A stretch of DNA of 64,000 nt from Saonia flava (GTDB taxonomy: Bacteria; Bacteroidota; Bacteroidia; Flavobacteriales; Flavobacteriaceae): positions 620,001 through 684,000 of the forward strand of contig NZ_JAATJJ010000001.1 in NCBI RefSeq assembly GCF_011927795.1. Direction: 5' to 3'. Each line of letters begins with the position of its first letter. Within the stretch, counting starts at the first letter, position 1. Position numbers and translations under genes: made by a program. Shown in pieces: positions 26,384-34,528 of this stretch. The notes under the pieces are model-generated. The model searched no databases. It was not told the DNA's origin and saw only the letters and a list, made by a program, of their open reading frames with translations.

Positions 26384-26794
26384 CTATTCCTTATCATTTT
26401 TTTTCCTTGGTTTAGCTATACTTCGAAGTTTCTCATTTCTTAGCCAAATACTTAACCAAACAAGTATTCCAAAAACAATTGGAAACAAAATATTAATGAT
26501 GGGATCGTTATGGATGATATGAGTGGCTATTGCCCCTCCCAACCATGCTGTAAGTAATAAGCAACCTAAAAATGTCGTTTGTGGAATTGCATATAACACG
26601 GTTGAAATCAATAATACTATTCCTAAATAAATAACTGAAGCTTTTGGGTAACCCATTTCAATGGCACCACTAACTGCCATATCAGTCTGTAAAAGATTAT
26701 TAAAAGCCCCCACTAAGAGCATTATGGCTATTAAGCTTTGTAAAATATAAGAAATCCACAAAGTTCCTTTGGATACTTTTCTACTTGTTTTCAT
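26384..26794 (-). CDS. DoxX-like membrane protein
   Basis: 136 residues with four predicted membrane helices (about 14-32, 50-68, 76-92, 99-117). The pattern WISYILQSLIAIMLLVGAFNNL, then AIEMGYPKASVIYLGIVLLISTVLYAIPQTTFLGCLLLTAWLGGAIATHI, is typical of the DoxX-like family. Members often accompany SRPBCC and ArsR genes; the function is unresolved. It overlaps the SRPBCC gene by 14 bases. Confidence 0.88.
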   Translation of the reverse strand: MKTSRKVSKGTLWISYILQSLIAIMLLVGAFNNLLQTDMAVSGAIEMGYPKASVIYLGIVLLISTVLYAIPQTTFLGCLLLTAWLGGAIATHIIHNDPIINILFPIVFGILVWLSIWLRNEKLRSIAKPRKKNDKE

Positions 26795-27299
26795 TTATAT
26801 TTTTGTATTTAACATATTCATCTAAATTCTTAAGGGCCATGGTAAATCCTTCTTTAAAGCCCATTTTAATTACCTTTTCAAGGTCGGAAAGACTTTCATA
26901 AGAGGCCACAATCGAAACTAGTGTTTTATTAGCTTTTTCTTCACTAAATGTATTTGTCCACTGAGTTCGTGGCATTTCTTCGTTCAGAACTCCATTTTCA
27001 TCACAAAAGGCATCTAAACCAGTAAAACTACTTTTGGGCTTAATTTGCAAATAATTGTTTTTGCACCAATGTTTTTCGTTTTCAGGACTTACCATATAAT
27101 ACAACCACATACCTCCTTCTCTAAAATCCATGGATTTGGTTACCGTTTTATACGGTTTTGGTGCCCACCATTGGTCTAAGATTTCGGGTTTTGTCCAAGC
27201 GTCCCATACTAAATCAAGATTTGCAGCAAATTCTCGCTTTACATTAACGGTGTTGTTTTCTTTATTAACCTTAAATTTGAATAATAAATTAGCGCTCAT
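26781..27299 (-). CDS. SRPBCC/AHSA1-domain protein
   Basis: 172 residues of the START-like AHSA1 family: VNVKREFAANLDLVWDAWTKPEILDQWWAPKPY, then DFREGGMWLYYMVSPENEKHW, FTGLDAFCDENG, and a C-terminal KMGFKEGFTMALKNLDEYV helix. The fold binds hydrophobic ligands. ArsR-SRPBCC-DoxX clusters are common, with the ArsR repressor controlling the others. A decayed SRPBCC copy lies between this gene and the ArsR gene. Confidence 0.9.
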   Translation of the reverse strand: MSANLLFKFKVNKENNTVNVKREFAANLDLVWDAWTKPEILDQWWAPKPYKTVTKSMDFREGGMWLYYMVSPENEKHWCKNNYLQIKPKSSFTGLDAFCDENGVLNEEMPRTQWTNTFSEEKANKTLVSIVASYESLSDLEKVIKMGFKEGFTMALKNLDEYVKYKNINENK

Positions 27300-27309
27300 A
27301 TTTCACATT

Positions 27310-27563
27310 TTTTTGTTACACATTTCTTAAGCCCATCAACGTTTTACTTTAGGCCTTCTTCAACTTTGTATTCTTTAATTATAATTTCCTGCATTGGCAT
27401 GGTCAATTCCATAGACCACTCTACTAAACAAGCTTTTCATGCATAGCAAGGGTACTCTTTTTGGCCCCTACCAATTGAAAATATGTTTTGGATTGGTCCA
27501 AATCTCCCTCACAATCATAATGGAAGCATTAAATGTTCGAGTCATTTGTATTTCCTTGTTCAT
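27310..27563 (-). pseudogene. Decayed SRPBCC/AHSA1 gene
   Basis: From ATG 27563 the frame reads MNKEIQMTRTFNASIMIVRE then IWTNPKHIFNW, stop, GPKR. This is the start of an SRPBCC protein (compare xTRxFNAPxxxVWxAWTxPxHxxxWWGP) with the second W of WW turned into a stop. A further match to the family C-terminus (IIIKEYKVEEGLK, stop) follows after a large internal deletion near 27350-27400. About 100 of the expected 140-160 codons are represented. It sits directly behind the ArsR gene. Confidence 0.75.
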
Positions 27564-27572
27564 GTTATTTGC

Positions 27573-27899
27573 TTATTTCCCCTCTTTTTGAATTTTATTT
27601 AAGTAATTGTCAAGATTGCTAAACCTATCTTCCCAACGTCCACGTAATTGATTTACCCAAATATCAATTTCATTTATTTTTTCAATTTTAATTTGATAGT
27701 AAATCTCTCGCCCCTTTTTATTTGATTCAATGAGTTCACATTCGTTTAAAATTTGAATATGTTTTGAAATTGTAGGTCTGGATGCATCAAAATTATTTGC
27801 AATTGCTCCTGCTGTCATTGTCTGAGATGCTAATAATGCTAAAATTGATCGTCTGGTCGGATCTGCAATCGCTTGATAAATATCTCTCCTTAATTTCAT
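27573..27899 (-). CDS. ArsR-family transcriptional repressor
   Basis: 108 residues of winged-helix ArsR type: YQAIADPTRRSILALLASQTMTAGAIANNF, recognition helix region SRPTISKHIQILNECELIES, wing KKGREIYYQI, and a C-terminal WVNQLRGRWEDRFSNLDNYL helix. There are no metal-binding Cys pairs, which fits the SRPBCC-associated ArsR subgroup over metal sensors. It is first in the minus-strand cluster with the SRPBCC pseudogene, SRPBCC and DoxX genes, and probably represses it. Confidence 0.9.
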   Translation of the reverse strand: MKLRRDIYQAIADPTRRSILALLASQTMTAGAIANNFDASRPTISKHIQILNECELIESNKKGREIYYQIKIEKINEIDIWVNQLRGRWEDRFSNLDNYLNKIQKEGK

Positions 27900-28051
27900 T
27901 ACGAAGTCATTTGACTACAAATATATATGAAGTTATTTAGCTACACAATTTTTTTTAAGTACACTAGTGGTAATCATTATTCTAAGTAAACCCACTCCTA
28001 TAGAAATAATGGAAATACCATGGGGATTCCCCAAAATTTCATTCCATTTTA

Positions 28052-28124
28052 TTCCCTTTCAAGGGTCATTTTTCCCCTTCACACACCTTTTGTCCATATA
28101 AACGCCCAAGAAGCAGTTGTTTTG
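28052..28124 (+). promoter_or_regulatory. Direct-repeat promoter element of module B
   Basis: TTCCCTTTCA (28052) and TTCCCCTTCA (28072) are spaced 20 bases start to start, then come TTTTGTC at 28088 and GTTGTTTTG at 28116. All four offsets (0, 20, 36, 64) equal those of the element at 23630, while the bases between differ. Such spacing conservation indicates the same regulator at both promoters; the nearby LytTR protein is the best candidate. Confidence 0.7.
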
Positions 28125-28163
28125 ATCAACATTAATATTTAATCCTTTTAAAATTCAAACAAA

Positions 28164-30131
28164 ATGAAAAAGCTTTTATTACTATTCGTCCTCTCATTAA
28201 TTGTCATTAGCTGTTCTGATGATTCCGATGATACCTACAACAACCCAAATCCTAATCCAGATTCCGAAACTGAAACCGAAACCGAAGTTGGTAACTCGGT
28301 TGGTCTTAGGTCAGATGCAACTTTTGGTGAGGTATTAACAAACTCTGAAGGAAAAACATTGTATTTCTTTGGAAAAGATGCCAAAGGAGCATCTAACTGT
28401 AGCGGTGGATGTGCCGATGTGTGGCCCATTTTTTTTACCGATGACTTAACCCTGGATTCAGGTCTAAGTGCTTCTGACTTTGGGACCATTACAAGAGAAG
28501 ATGGTGAACAACAAACTACTTACAAAGGGTGGCCATTGTACCTTTTTACAAACGATGCTGCCACAACCGATATAAATGGTGATAATACCAATAATTTCTT
28601 TGTTGCAAAACCAGATTATTCTATAATGATAACCGTTGCCCAATTGGTAGGAAGAGATTCCAGTGGAGGTGAAACCAATCTTACAAGTGAATTTATCGCT
28701 GGCGATGAAGAAACACTTTATATAACAGATGAAAAAGGAAACACATTGTACATTTTCATAAATGATAAGAAGAACCAAAACAATTTTACTGCTGAAGATT
28801 TTTCAAATAATGGGGTATGGCCAATATTCAATACCACTATTGGGAGCTTGCCAAGTATTTTAAGTGCTGATGATTTTGGAACCATTGATGTTTTTGGAGA
28901 ATCCCAATTAACCTACAAAGGATGGCCTCTATACTATTTTGGTCAAGATCAGGAACGGGGTGACAACTTTGGGGTTGGTTTTCCAGCTGCTGGAATATGG
29001 CCAATCATAAATCCAGACACAGAAGAAGCTCCAGAACCAGACCCAAATGCCGTAAGAATTTCTGAAAATACAACTTTTGGAAATGTAATGACAAACGCAG
29101 AAGGCATGACCTTATATTTCTTTGGAAAAGATGCCAAAGGAACATCTAACTGTAGCGGTGGTTGTTCTGGTGTATGGCCAACTTTCTTTGCTGAGAACCT
29201 TACTTTGGATGCAGGATTGAATGCAGACGACTTTGCAACCATTACCAGAGAAGATGGTGCACAACAAACTACTTACAAAGGATGGCCACTATACTTATTT
29301 GCCAATGACGCAAGCTCTGGAGATATAAACGGAGACAACGCCAATAATTTCTTTGTTGCAAAACCAGATTATTCTTTAATGATTAGTGTTGCCCAATTGG
29401 TAGGTAGGGACTCTGACGGAAACGAAACCAACCTTACAGGTGAATACATTCCTGGTGATGAGGAAACTCTCTATGTTACAGATGATGAAGGGAACACTCT
29501 TTACACTTTTATTGGAGACAAAAAGAACCAAAACAACTTTACAGCAGATGATTTTTCCAATAATGGTGTATGGCCCATATTCCATACAAGTATAGAAGGG
29601 CTGCCTAGTATATTGGACAGTAGTGATTTTGGAACCATTGATGTGTTTGGAGAGTCACAGTTAACCTACAAAGGATGGCCTTTATACTATTTTGGTCAAG
29701 ATCAGGAACGTGGTGATAATTATGGAGTTGGATTTCCTGCTGCTGGAGTTTGGCCAATAATCAACCCAGACATAGAGGAGGCTCCAGAACCAGAAGACAC
29801 ATCAAGTGTTGCGGCTACCTATGAGGTATCTAATAATGGGGCCACGGCCTATCTATTTAGCGGTAATGGATTAACAGATGCAAGTAACCCTGACTTTACG
29901 TTAAAAAGAGGGGAAACATATGAATTCAATGTAAATACTCCTGGGCATCCATTTTTGGTTAAGTCTGTTCAAGGTACAGGTACTGCAAACACATTTGATG
30001 ATGGTGTTACCAATAATGGTGCATCAACAGGAACTATAAGCTTTACAGTTCCTAATGACGCTCCAAATACATTATTTTATAATTGTGAGTTCCATGGTCA
30101 AATGACTGGAACCATAACAATAGTTGATTGA
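28164..30131 (+). CDS. Repeat lipoprotein with C-terminal cupredoxin domain (module B)
   Basis: 655 residues. The lipoprotein signal ends at Cys17 (LIVISC). Two near-identical blocks of about 250 residues (about 46-296 and 297-548) carry paired units of the COG4315 'secreted repeat' type, each with TLYFFGKDAKGxSNCSGGC and LTYKGWPLYYFGQDQERGD. Residues about 549-655 are cupredoxin-like with GHPFLV, FYNCEFHGQM: His, Cys, His and Met at copper-ligand positions. It should be a surface or periplasmic redox or metal protein. It leads module B and has its own terminator. Confidence 0.85.
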   Translation: MKKLLLLFVLSLIVISCSDDSDDTYNNPNPNPDSETETETEVGNSVGLRSDATFGEVLTNSEGKTLYFFGKDAKGASNCSGGCADVWPIFFTDDLTLDSGLSASDFGTITREDGEQQTTYKGWPLYLFTNDAATTDINGDNTNNFFVAKPDYSIMITVAQLVGRDSSGGETNLTSEFIAGDEETLYITDEKGNTLYIFINDKKNQNNFTAEDFSNNGVWPIFNTTIGSLPSILSADDFGTIDVFGESQLTYKGWPLYYFGQDQERGDNFGVGFPAAGIWPIINPDTEEAPEPDPNAVRISENTTFGNVMTNAEGMTLYFFGKDAKGTSNCSGGCSGVWPTFFAENLTLDAGLNADDFATITREDGAQQTTYKGWPLYLFANDASSGDINGDNANNFFVAKPDYSLMISVAQLVGRDSDGNETNLTGEYIPGDEETLYVTDDEGNTLYTFIGDKKNQNNFTADDFSNNGVWPIFHTSIEGLPSILDSSDFGTIDVFGESQLTYKGWPLYYFGQDQERGDNYGVGFPAAGVWPIINPDIEEAPEPEDTSSVAATYEVSNNGATAYLFSGNGLTDASNPDFTLKRGETYEFNVNTPGHPFLVKSVQGTGTANTFDDGVTNNGASTGTISFTVPNDAPNTLFYNCEFHGQMTGTITIVD

Positions 30132-30152
30132 GGAAGTTGAGTATTGGTGAAG

Positions 30153-30188
30153 AAACCTTGGGAAATTGCTATGCTTCCCAAGGTTTTA
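30153..30188 (+). terminator. Intrinsic terminator behind the repeat lipoprotein gene
   Basis: A 12-bp stem (AAACCTTGGGAA / TTCCCAAGGTTT) with a ten-base loop ends in TTTT, 21 bases after the stop. It suggests the lipoprotein is more abundant than the downstream module B genes, which may be read through or have their own promoter in 30190-30284. Confidence 0.8.
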
Positions 30189-30284
30189 CCATTAACAATT
30201 GGAAATAACATTTTCTATAATGCTTTTGTGCTAACTTTAGTGCAGTATAACCGCTTATTACTTGCTATAAACTTTATTTTAAAT

Positions 30285-30725
30285 ATGAATAGAATTACCA
30301 AAAGAATAATAATTGTTTTAACAATCTTAATACTTGGGGTGATTTTTTATTGGTATTTATCCTATGATTCACATATCAATATATTGGATAAAAAGACAGA
30401 AGTGCATACAAATGCAGAAAATTTGATGTCTTCATTTATTTTAAACAAAGAACAAGCAAATTCCGATTACAAGGAGAAAATAGTTGAAATTAAAGGTATT
30501 GTAACAAAAGTTAGTTATTTAAATAAAAAATGTACTGTATTTTTAGAAGCTGGAAAAAATAAAGAAGAAGGCTATATAATATGTGATATGCAAACCAACC
30601 AATTACACAATGTTCAACAAATAAAAAATGGAGATTCTGTTCTAATCAAAGGTATTTTTAAAGGATTCCTTATGGATGGAATCATGTTAAATTGTGTACT
30701 ACTCAACACTTATATTGATGAATAA
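30285..30725 (+). CDS. Membrane-anchored OB-fold protein (module B)
   Basis: 146 residues from ATG 30285. A longer frame from 30144 would include the terminator hairpin and is rejected. One membrane segment (about 7-25) is followed by the OB-like domain: DYKEKIVEIKGIVTKVSYLN, CTVFLEA, IICDMQTNQ, IKNGDSVLIKGIFKGFLMDGIMLNCVLL. It is the counterpart of 24720-25118 though more diverged. It overlaps the following YceI gene by eight bases. Confidence 0.75.
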   Translation: MNRITKRIIIVLTILILGVIFYWYLSYDSHINILDKKTEVHTNAENLMSSFILNKEQANSDYKEKIVEIKGIVTKVSYLNKKCTVFLEAGKNKEEGYIICDMQTNQLHNVQQIKNGDSVLIKGIFKGFLMDGIMLNCVLLNTYIDE

Positions 30726-31266
30726 ACTAATTAAGTTTCTTTTTGTTTTTTCATTTTTCACCGGAATTGGGCAGAACTCGGAACAAATAATTGCTCGACA
30801 GGGACAAGTATCCTTCTTTTCCTATACATCCGTTGAAAATATTAAAGCAGAGAACAACCAAGCGCTTAGTATTATTGATTTTTCCAATAATAAAATTGCT
30901 GCCAGTATGCTAATGAATGCTTTTATTTTTGAAAAAGCATTGATGAAGGAGCATTTTAACGAAAGTTATATCGAATCGGACATTCATCCAAAAGCCACTT
31001 TTGAAGGTGAAATCATTGATTTTGATGCTTCAATAAATGGTATACAAACGAAAATGGTACAAGGAATATTTACATTACATGGCATATCGAAAGAGTTGGA
31101 AATAAAAACCGATATTGATAGTTCTAGTGGAAAGTTTGTTCTAACTGGCACTTTTGAAACTTTTGTAAAAGATTATGATATTAAAGTTCCGCCATTACTG
31201 GCCGGTAACATTGCCAAAACAATTTCAGTAACCTTTAGATTTGAATATGAGCCTTATGAGAAATAG
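30718..31266 (+). CDS. YceI-family periplasmic lipocalin-like protein (module B)
   Basis: 182 residues from ATG 30718, with a signal peptide (about 3-20, ending GIGQ). Shared YceI features are VSFFSYTSVENIKAEN, LMNAFIFEKALMKEHFNESYIES, HPKATFEGEIIDFD and GIFTLHGISKELEI. It is clearly paralogous to the module A protein. Gene order differs: here OB-fold precedes YceI. Its 3' end overlaps the DUF5777 gene by about 20 bases, so the three genes are translationally linked. Confidence 0.87.
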   Translation: MNKLIKFLFVFSFFTGIGQNSEQIIARQGQVSFFSYTSVENIKAENNQALSIIDFSNNKIAASMLMNAFIFEKALMKEHFNESYIESDIHPKATFEGEIIDFDASINGIQTKMVQGIFTLHGISKELEIKTDIDSSSGKFVLTGTFETFVKDYDIKVPPLLAGNIAKTISVTFRFEYEPYEK

Positions 31267-32146
31267 AAAATTACTTTTTGTAGTATTCCTAATTACTGGT
31301 TTATATACTCATATAAATGCACAGGATGATTTGTTGGGAATCTTAGATCAAGAACAACCCAATATAGTTGATTATACTTCGGCAACCTTTAAGATGACCA
31401 GAATATCTTATGGTCACTCAATTGAAACCAGAAAGAAAGGAATCCTCGAAATTTTTGTTGCAAACAGGTTTTGGAACATTCCTGACAGCAAAGCCCAGAG
31501 TTTTGCGGCTGATCGTCTAGCTGCCAGAATAGCTTTGGAGTATGGTGTTACAGACCGCTTTTCCATGGGGTTTGGAGGTTCTAATTTTGATGGTTTATTT
31601 GATGGGTACCTAAAATATAAACTAGTTAGACAGCGTAAGGGGGGCTCCCCTTTCAGTATCACCTTATTGCAAGGAGGTAGTTACAATAGCAATGCTTTTC
31701 CTGATGCAACCATTCAAGATGATTTTTCCAATAGATTATCCTTTACTACCCAAGCTTTAATAGCTAGAAAGATATCATCTAATTTCTCTCTCCAGGTTGC
31801 CCCATCATTTATTCATAAGGGTATGGTTCCATCCCCTATTGATCCAAAAAATGTTTTTGCCGTAGGTTTTGGGGGCAGGTATAAATTAGGGGGGCATGTA
31901 TCTGTTGTATCAGAATATTATTATGTTACCAATCCTTTGGAATCTGTAGACACATACGGTCCATTTTCATTAGGTGTAAATTGGGAGGTTGGGGATTTAA
32001 TGCTCCAGTTTATGCTTACCAATACCAGAAATATGGTGGAGGACACCTTTATAGTGCAAACCCCTAACAATTTTAATTTTAGGGATCCTAACCTAAACTT
32101 TGGATTTAATGCGACCTATGTTCTACATTTAAAAAGAAAAAAGTAA
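31247..32146 (+). CDS. DUF5777 outer-membrane beta-barrel protein (module B)
   Basis: 299 residues from ATG 31247; ATG 31256 is an equally plausible start. The signal peptide ends near HINAQ. Barrel motifs include LEIFVANRFWNIPD, RIALEYGVTDRFSMGFGGSNFDG, KYKLVRQRKGGSPFSITLL, LIARKISSNFSLQVAPSFIH and AVGFGGRYKLGGHVSVVSEYYY. It is paralogous to the module A barrel with the same strand order. Pairing with YceI in both modules suggests the lipocalin and barrel act together. Confidence 0.85.
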   Translation: MSLMRNRKLLFVVFLITGLYTHINAQDDLLGILDQEQPNIVDYTSATFKMTRISYGHSIETRKKGILEIFVANRFWNIPDSKAQSFAADRLAARIALEYGVTDRFSMGFGGSNFDGLFDGYLKYKLVRQRKGGSPFSITLLQGGSYNSNAFPDATIQDDFSNRLSFTTQALIARKISSNFSLQVAPSFIHKGMVPSPIDPKNVFAVGFGGRYKLGGHVSVVSEYYYVTNPLESVDTYGPFSLGVNWEVGDLMLQFMLTNTRNMVEDTFIVQTPNNFNFRDPNLNFGFNATYVLHLKRKK

Positions 32147-32475
32147 GTCCGTAAATTCCAAAAGACATGTTATTTAACTGATTTACAGTGTTTAAAATCA
32201 CCCCTACGGCCTTTAGAGAACATTCACTTGGCTTCTCATTGGTAGTCAATCTTACAAAACCTTCGTTCCTTTCTTGTATAGAAATTGACAGTCCAGAATA
32301 AGGCGTCAACAGAATATAAGAAGACAAGGCTCCTATGTTTTTAGCCATTTTCATCTATCCATAAAACCTGCTTTAAAGCATAAATTACTAATATTGTGGC
32401 ATAAAACATTTCTTTTCCATTACTTCCATTTTCTTTTTGTTATTTTTGGTAAATTTTGCACGAAAACTACATTAA
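32147..32475. other. 329-bp gap with a doubtful minus-strand ORF
   Basis: A minus-strand frame 32106-32354 (82 residues, MAKNIGALSSYILLTPYSG...) is somewhat protein-like but has no recognised family and overlaps the barrel gene by 41 bases, so I do not call it. Near the right end, TATTTTTG at 32441-32448 fits the Bacteroidota TAnnTTTG -7 box for the M28 peptidase gene that starts 27 bases later. Confidence 0.35.
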
Positions 32476-34032
32476 ATGAGAAAAATCGCTGTAATCCTTA
32501 TTGGATTGATAATGTCCTGTAACTCTTCCCAAAAAACTGTGGAAGAAAAGAGTACAACCAAAGGTGTTGAAGCCAATACCATATATGCTAAAACAATAAC
32601 ACAAGAAGAACTAAAAGAACATCTATACATCTATGCTTCAGATGAGTTTGAAGGACGTGAAACAGGAAAACCTGGTCAAAAAAAGGCAGTTGCCTACCTT
32701 AAAGAAGCCTATGAGAAAATGGAAATTGCTGCTGCAAAGGATGATGGAGACTACATTCAAAATGTTCCATTAGAAATGAGCAACCTGCCTACCGGTTCCA
32801 TTAACATAGACAATCAAGAATACCCCATAGGCGAAGATTTTGTTACTTTTTCCAAAGCAACCGGCACCTATTCTGATATTATTTATGCTGGTTATGGCAT
32901 AGACGATGAAAATTACTCCGATTATAAAGGGTTGGATGTAAAAGGAAAATTGGTATTAATAAAGTTTGGAGAACCAAAGAATGCCAATGGTTCTTATGCA
33001 GTATCTGGTACGGATGAAAAATCCGATTGGAGCAATATGTCAGAATCTTTTGGAAAAAGGGCTAAAGCAGCAACAGACAATGGTGCAGTTGGCATGCTAT
33101 ACTACGATGATTCCAATTTTGGAAGGTACAAAGGATATTTTGACTTTTCCAAAAGGAACAACAGGGGTAGAATGGCATTAAAAAGTGAATCCACGGATTT
33201 TTCTAGTTTCATTATTAATTCTGAAATTGGAAAAAAACTATTGCCCAATATTGATGATAATGATGTTCCAAAAACAGTTTCTGTTCCATTAACATTGAAA
33301 ATAGAAAGCTCTAATGATGAAGTTAGTTCAGAAAACGTAGTAGCCTATATCAAAGGGTCAGAAAAACCAAATGAGTATGTGGTTATCTCCTCCCACTTGG
33401 ACCATATTGGCATAACTAGTGATGGCGAAATAAATAATGGTGCCGATGATGATGGTTCCGGAACAGTGGCCCTTTTAGAGATTGCACAAGCATTTAAAAA
33501 AGCCAAAGACGAAGGAAATGGGCCAAAAAGATCCGTCGTGTTTTTGCATGTAACAGGTGAGGAAAAAGGGTTGTTTGGCTCACAATATTATACGGACTTT
33601 GAACCAGTTTTTCCATTGTCTCAAACTGTGGCCAATTTAAATATTGATATGATTGGTCGTATTGACCCAAAAAGAGAAGGGGACAGAAACTACATTTATC
33701 TTATTGGTTCAGATAAATTGAGCTCAGATTTGCATGAACTCTCAGAAGCCATCAATGAAAAGTACACCCAAATAGAATTGGACTATACTTATAATGATGA
33801 AAATGACCCCAATCGTTTTTATTATAGAAGTGACCATTACAATTTTGCAAAAAACAATATTCCTATTATTTTTTATTTTAACGGTACCCATGCGGATTAC
33901 CATAAGCCAAGCGACACACCCGATAAAATAAATTATGACTTGTTAGAGAATAGGTCTAGATTAATTTTTTACACTGCTTGGGAGGTTGCCAACCGAGACC
34001 AAAGGGTTATCGTAGATAAAGCTACCAAGTAA
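32476..34032 (+). CDS. M28-family metallopeptidase lipoprotein with PA domain
   Basis: 518 residues. A lipoprotein signal ends at about Cys15 (LIGLIMSCN). A PA-type insert occupies about 110-260 (GYGIDDENYSDYKGLDVKGKLVLI). The M28 zinc core has VVISSHLDHIG (His, Asp), NNGADDDGSGTVALLEIA (bridging Asp), HVTGEEKGLFGSQYY (Glu pair), LNIDMIGR (Asp) and FNGTHADYHKPSDTPDKI (His). It should be an envelope aminopeptidase acting on peptides. It has its own terminator. Confidence 0.93.
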   Translation: MRKIAVILIGLIMSCNSSQKTVEEKSTTKGVEANTIYAKTITQEELKEHLYIYASDEFEGRETGKPGQKKAVAYLKEAYEKMEIAAAKDDGDYIQNVPLEMSNLPTGSINIDNQEYPIGEDFVTFSKATGTYSDIIYAGYGIDDENYSDYKGLDVKGKLVLIKFGEPKNANGSYAVSGTDEKSDWSNMSESFGKRAKAATDNGAVGMLYYDDSNFGRYKGYFDFSKRNNRGRMALKSESTDFSSFIINSEIGKKLLPNIDDNDVPKTVSVPLTLKIESSNDEVSSENVVAYIKGSEKPNEYVVISSHLDHIGITSDGEINNGADDDGSGTVALLEIAQAFKKAKDEGNGPKRSVVFLHVTGEEKGLFGSQYYTDFEPVFPLSQTVANLNIDMIGRIDPKREGDRNYIYLIGSDKLSSDLHELSEAINEKYTQIELDYTYNDENDPNRFYYRSDHYNFAKNNIPIIFYFNGTHADYHKPSDTPDKINYDLLENRSRLIFYTAWEVANRDQRVIVDKATK

Positions 34033-34054
34033 ACTCTTTACATCCTAAAATAAA

Positions 34055-34082
34055 AAAACCCAATCATAATGATTGGGTTTTT
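34055..34082 (+). terminator. Intrinsic terminator of the M28 peptidase gene
   Basis: An 11-bp stem (AAAACCCAATC / GATTGGGTTTT) with an ATAAT loop lies 22 bases after the stop. Confidence 0.9.
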
Positions 34083-34089
34083 GCCTTTC

Positions 34090-34221
34090 TGGGTGGAAGA
34101 CCGGGTTCACTTCGGCTCCGCTCGGCATAAACTTCTCACCCTAAATTCTGACCACAAAAAAACCCCGCCATAAAATATACAGCAGGGTAATTTTCTTGCT
34201 ATTGGGTGGAAGACCGGGTTC
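34090..34221. repeat. 19-bp direct repeat of the tRNA-His 3' end
   Basis: TGGGTGGAAGACCGGGTTC occurs at 34090-34108 and again at 34203-34221. The second copy is the 3' end of the tRNA-His gene (minus strand: T-arm and acceptor). The first is followed by ACTTCGGCTCCGCTCGGC, resembling a dispersed intergenic repeat, not tRNA. A duplicated tRNA 3' end is the usual trace of site-specific integration or of recombination between repeats. Confidence 0.8.
34155..34188 (-). terminator. Intrinsic terminator of the tRNA-His gene
   Basis: Read on the minus strand, ACCCTGC and GCGGGGT form a 7-bp stem (one G-T pair) followed by seven T, 17 bases downstream of the tRNA 3' end. Confidence 0.8.
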
Positions 34222-34279
34222 GAACCGGCGACCCTCGGTACCACAAACCGATGCTCTAACCAGCTGAGCTACAACCACC
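34205..34279 (-). tRNA. tRNA-His (GTG)
   Basis: The minus strand folds as a tRNA: acceptor GTGGTTG, TA, D-arm GCTCAGCTGGTTAGAGC, anticodon arm TCGGT-TTGTGGT-ACCGA with anticodon GTG, and T-arm GCCGG-TTCGAAC-CCGGT. The base before position 1 is G and the discriminator is C, the G-1:C73 pair diagnostic of histidine tRNA. CCA is not encoded in full (CAA follows). The acceptor stem shows two U-U mismatches (5-68 and 6-67). Confidence 0.93.
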
Positions 34280-34528
34280 ATTTATAAGCGGTTGCAAAGA
34301 TAATTTTTTTTGTGCCATCTTTCAAAATAAAACAGCGTATATTTTTTAGTAGAATATCCATTATTAGGGTTGTCCTACTAAATAAGTGCAGACTTCTTTT
34401 TGATAAAATCGATGAAATACACTCTTAACATCCTATAACACACAAAAAATAGTGTTTCACAACATTAATTGGCAATAGGTGAATACATAGGTTATTTTTA
34501 AAACCGTAAACTATATTTTATTTTTTTA

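Noticed and set aside
28299-29804. CRISPR-like or non-coding tandem repeat
   Set aside because: The repeated sequence is a continuous coding frame with conserved protein motifs; it is a protein-level duplication.
30144-30284. Long start for the module B OB-fold protein
   Set aside because: The region holds a terminator hairpin and gives no conserved sequence; ATG 30285 leads directly into the membrane anchor.
32106-32354. 82-residue minus-strand ORF after module B
   Set aside because: It overlaps the barrel gene and has no family or promoter evidence; kept only as a doubtful item in the gap entry.
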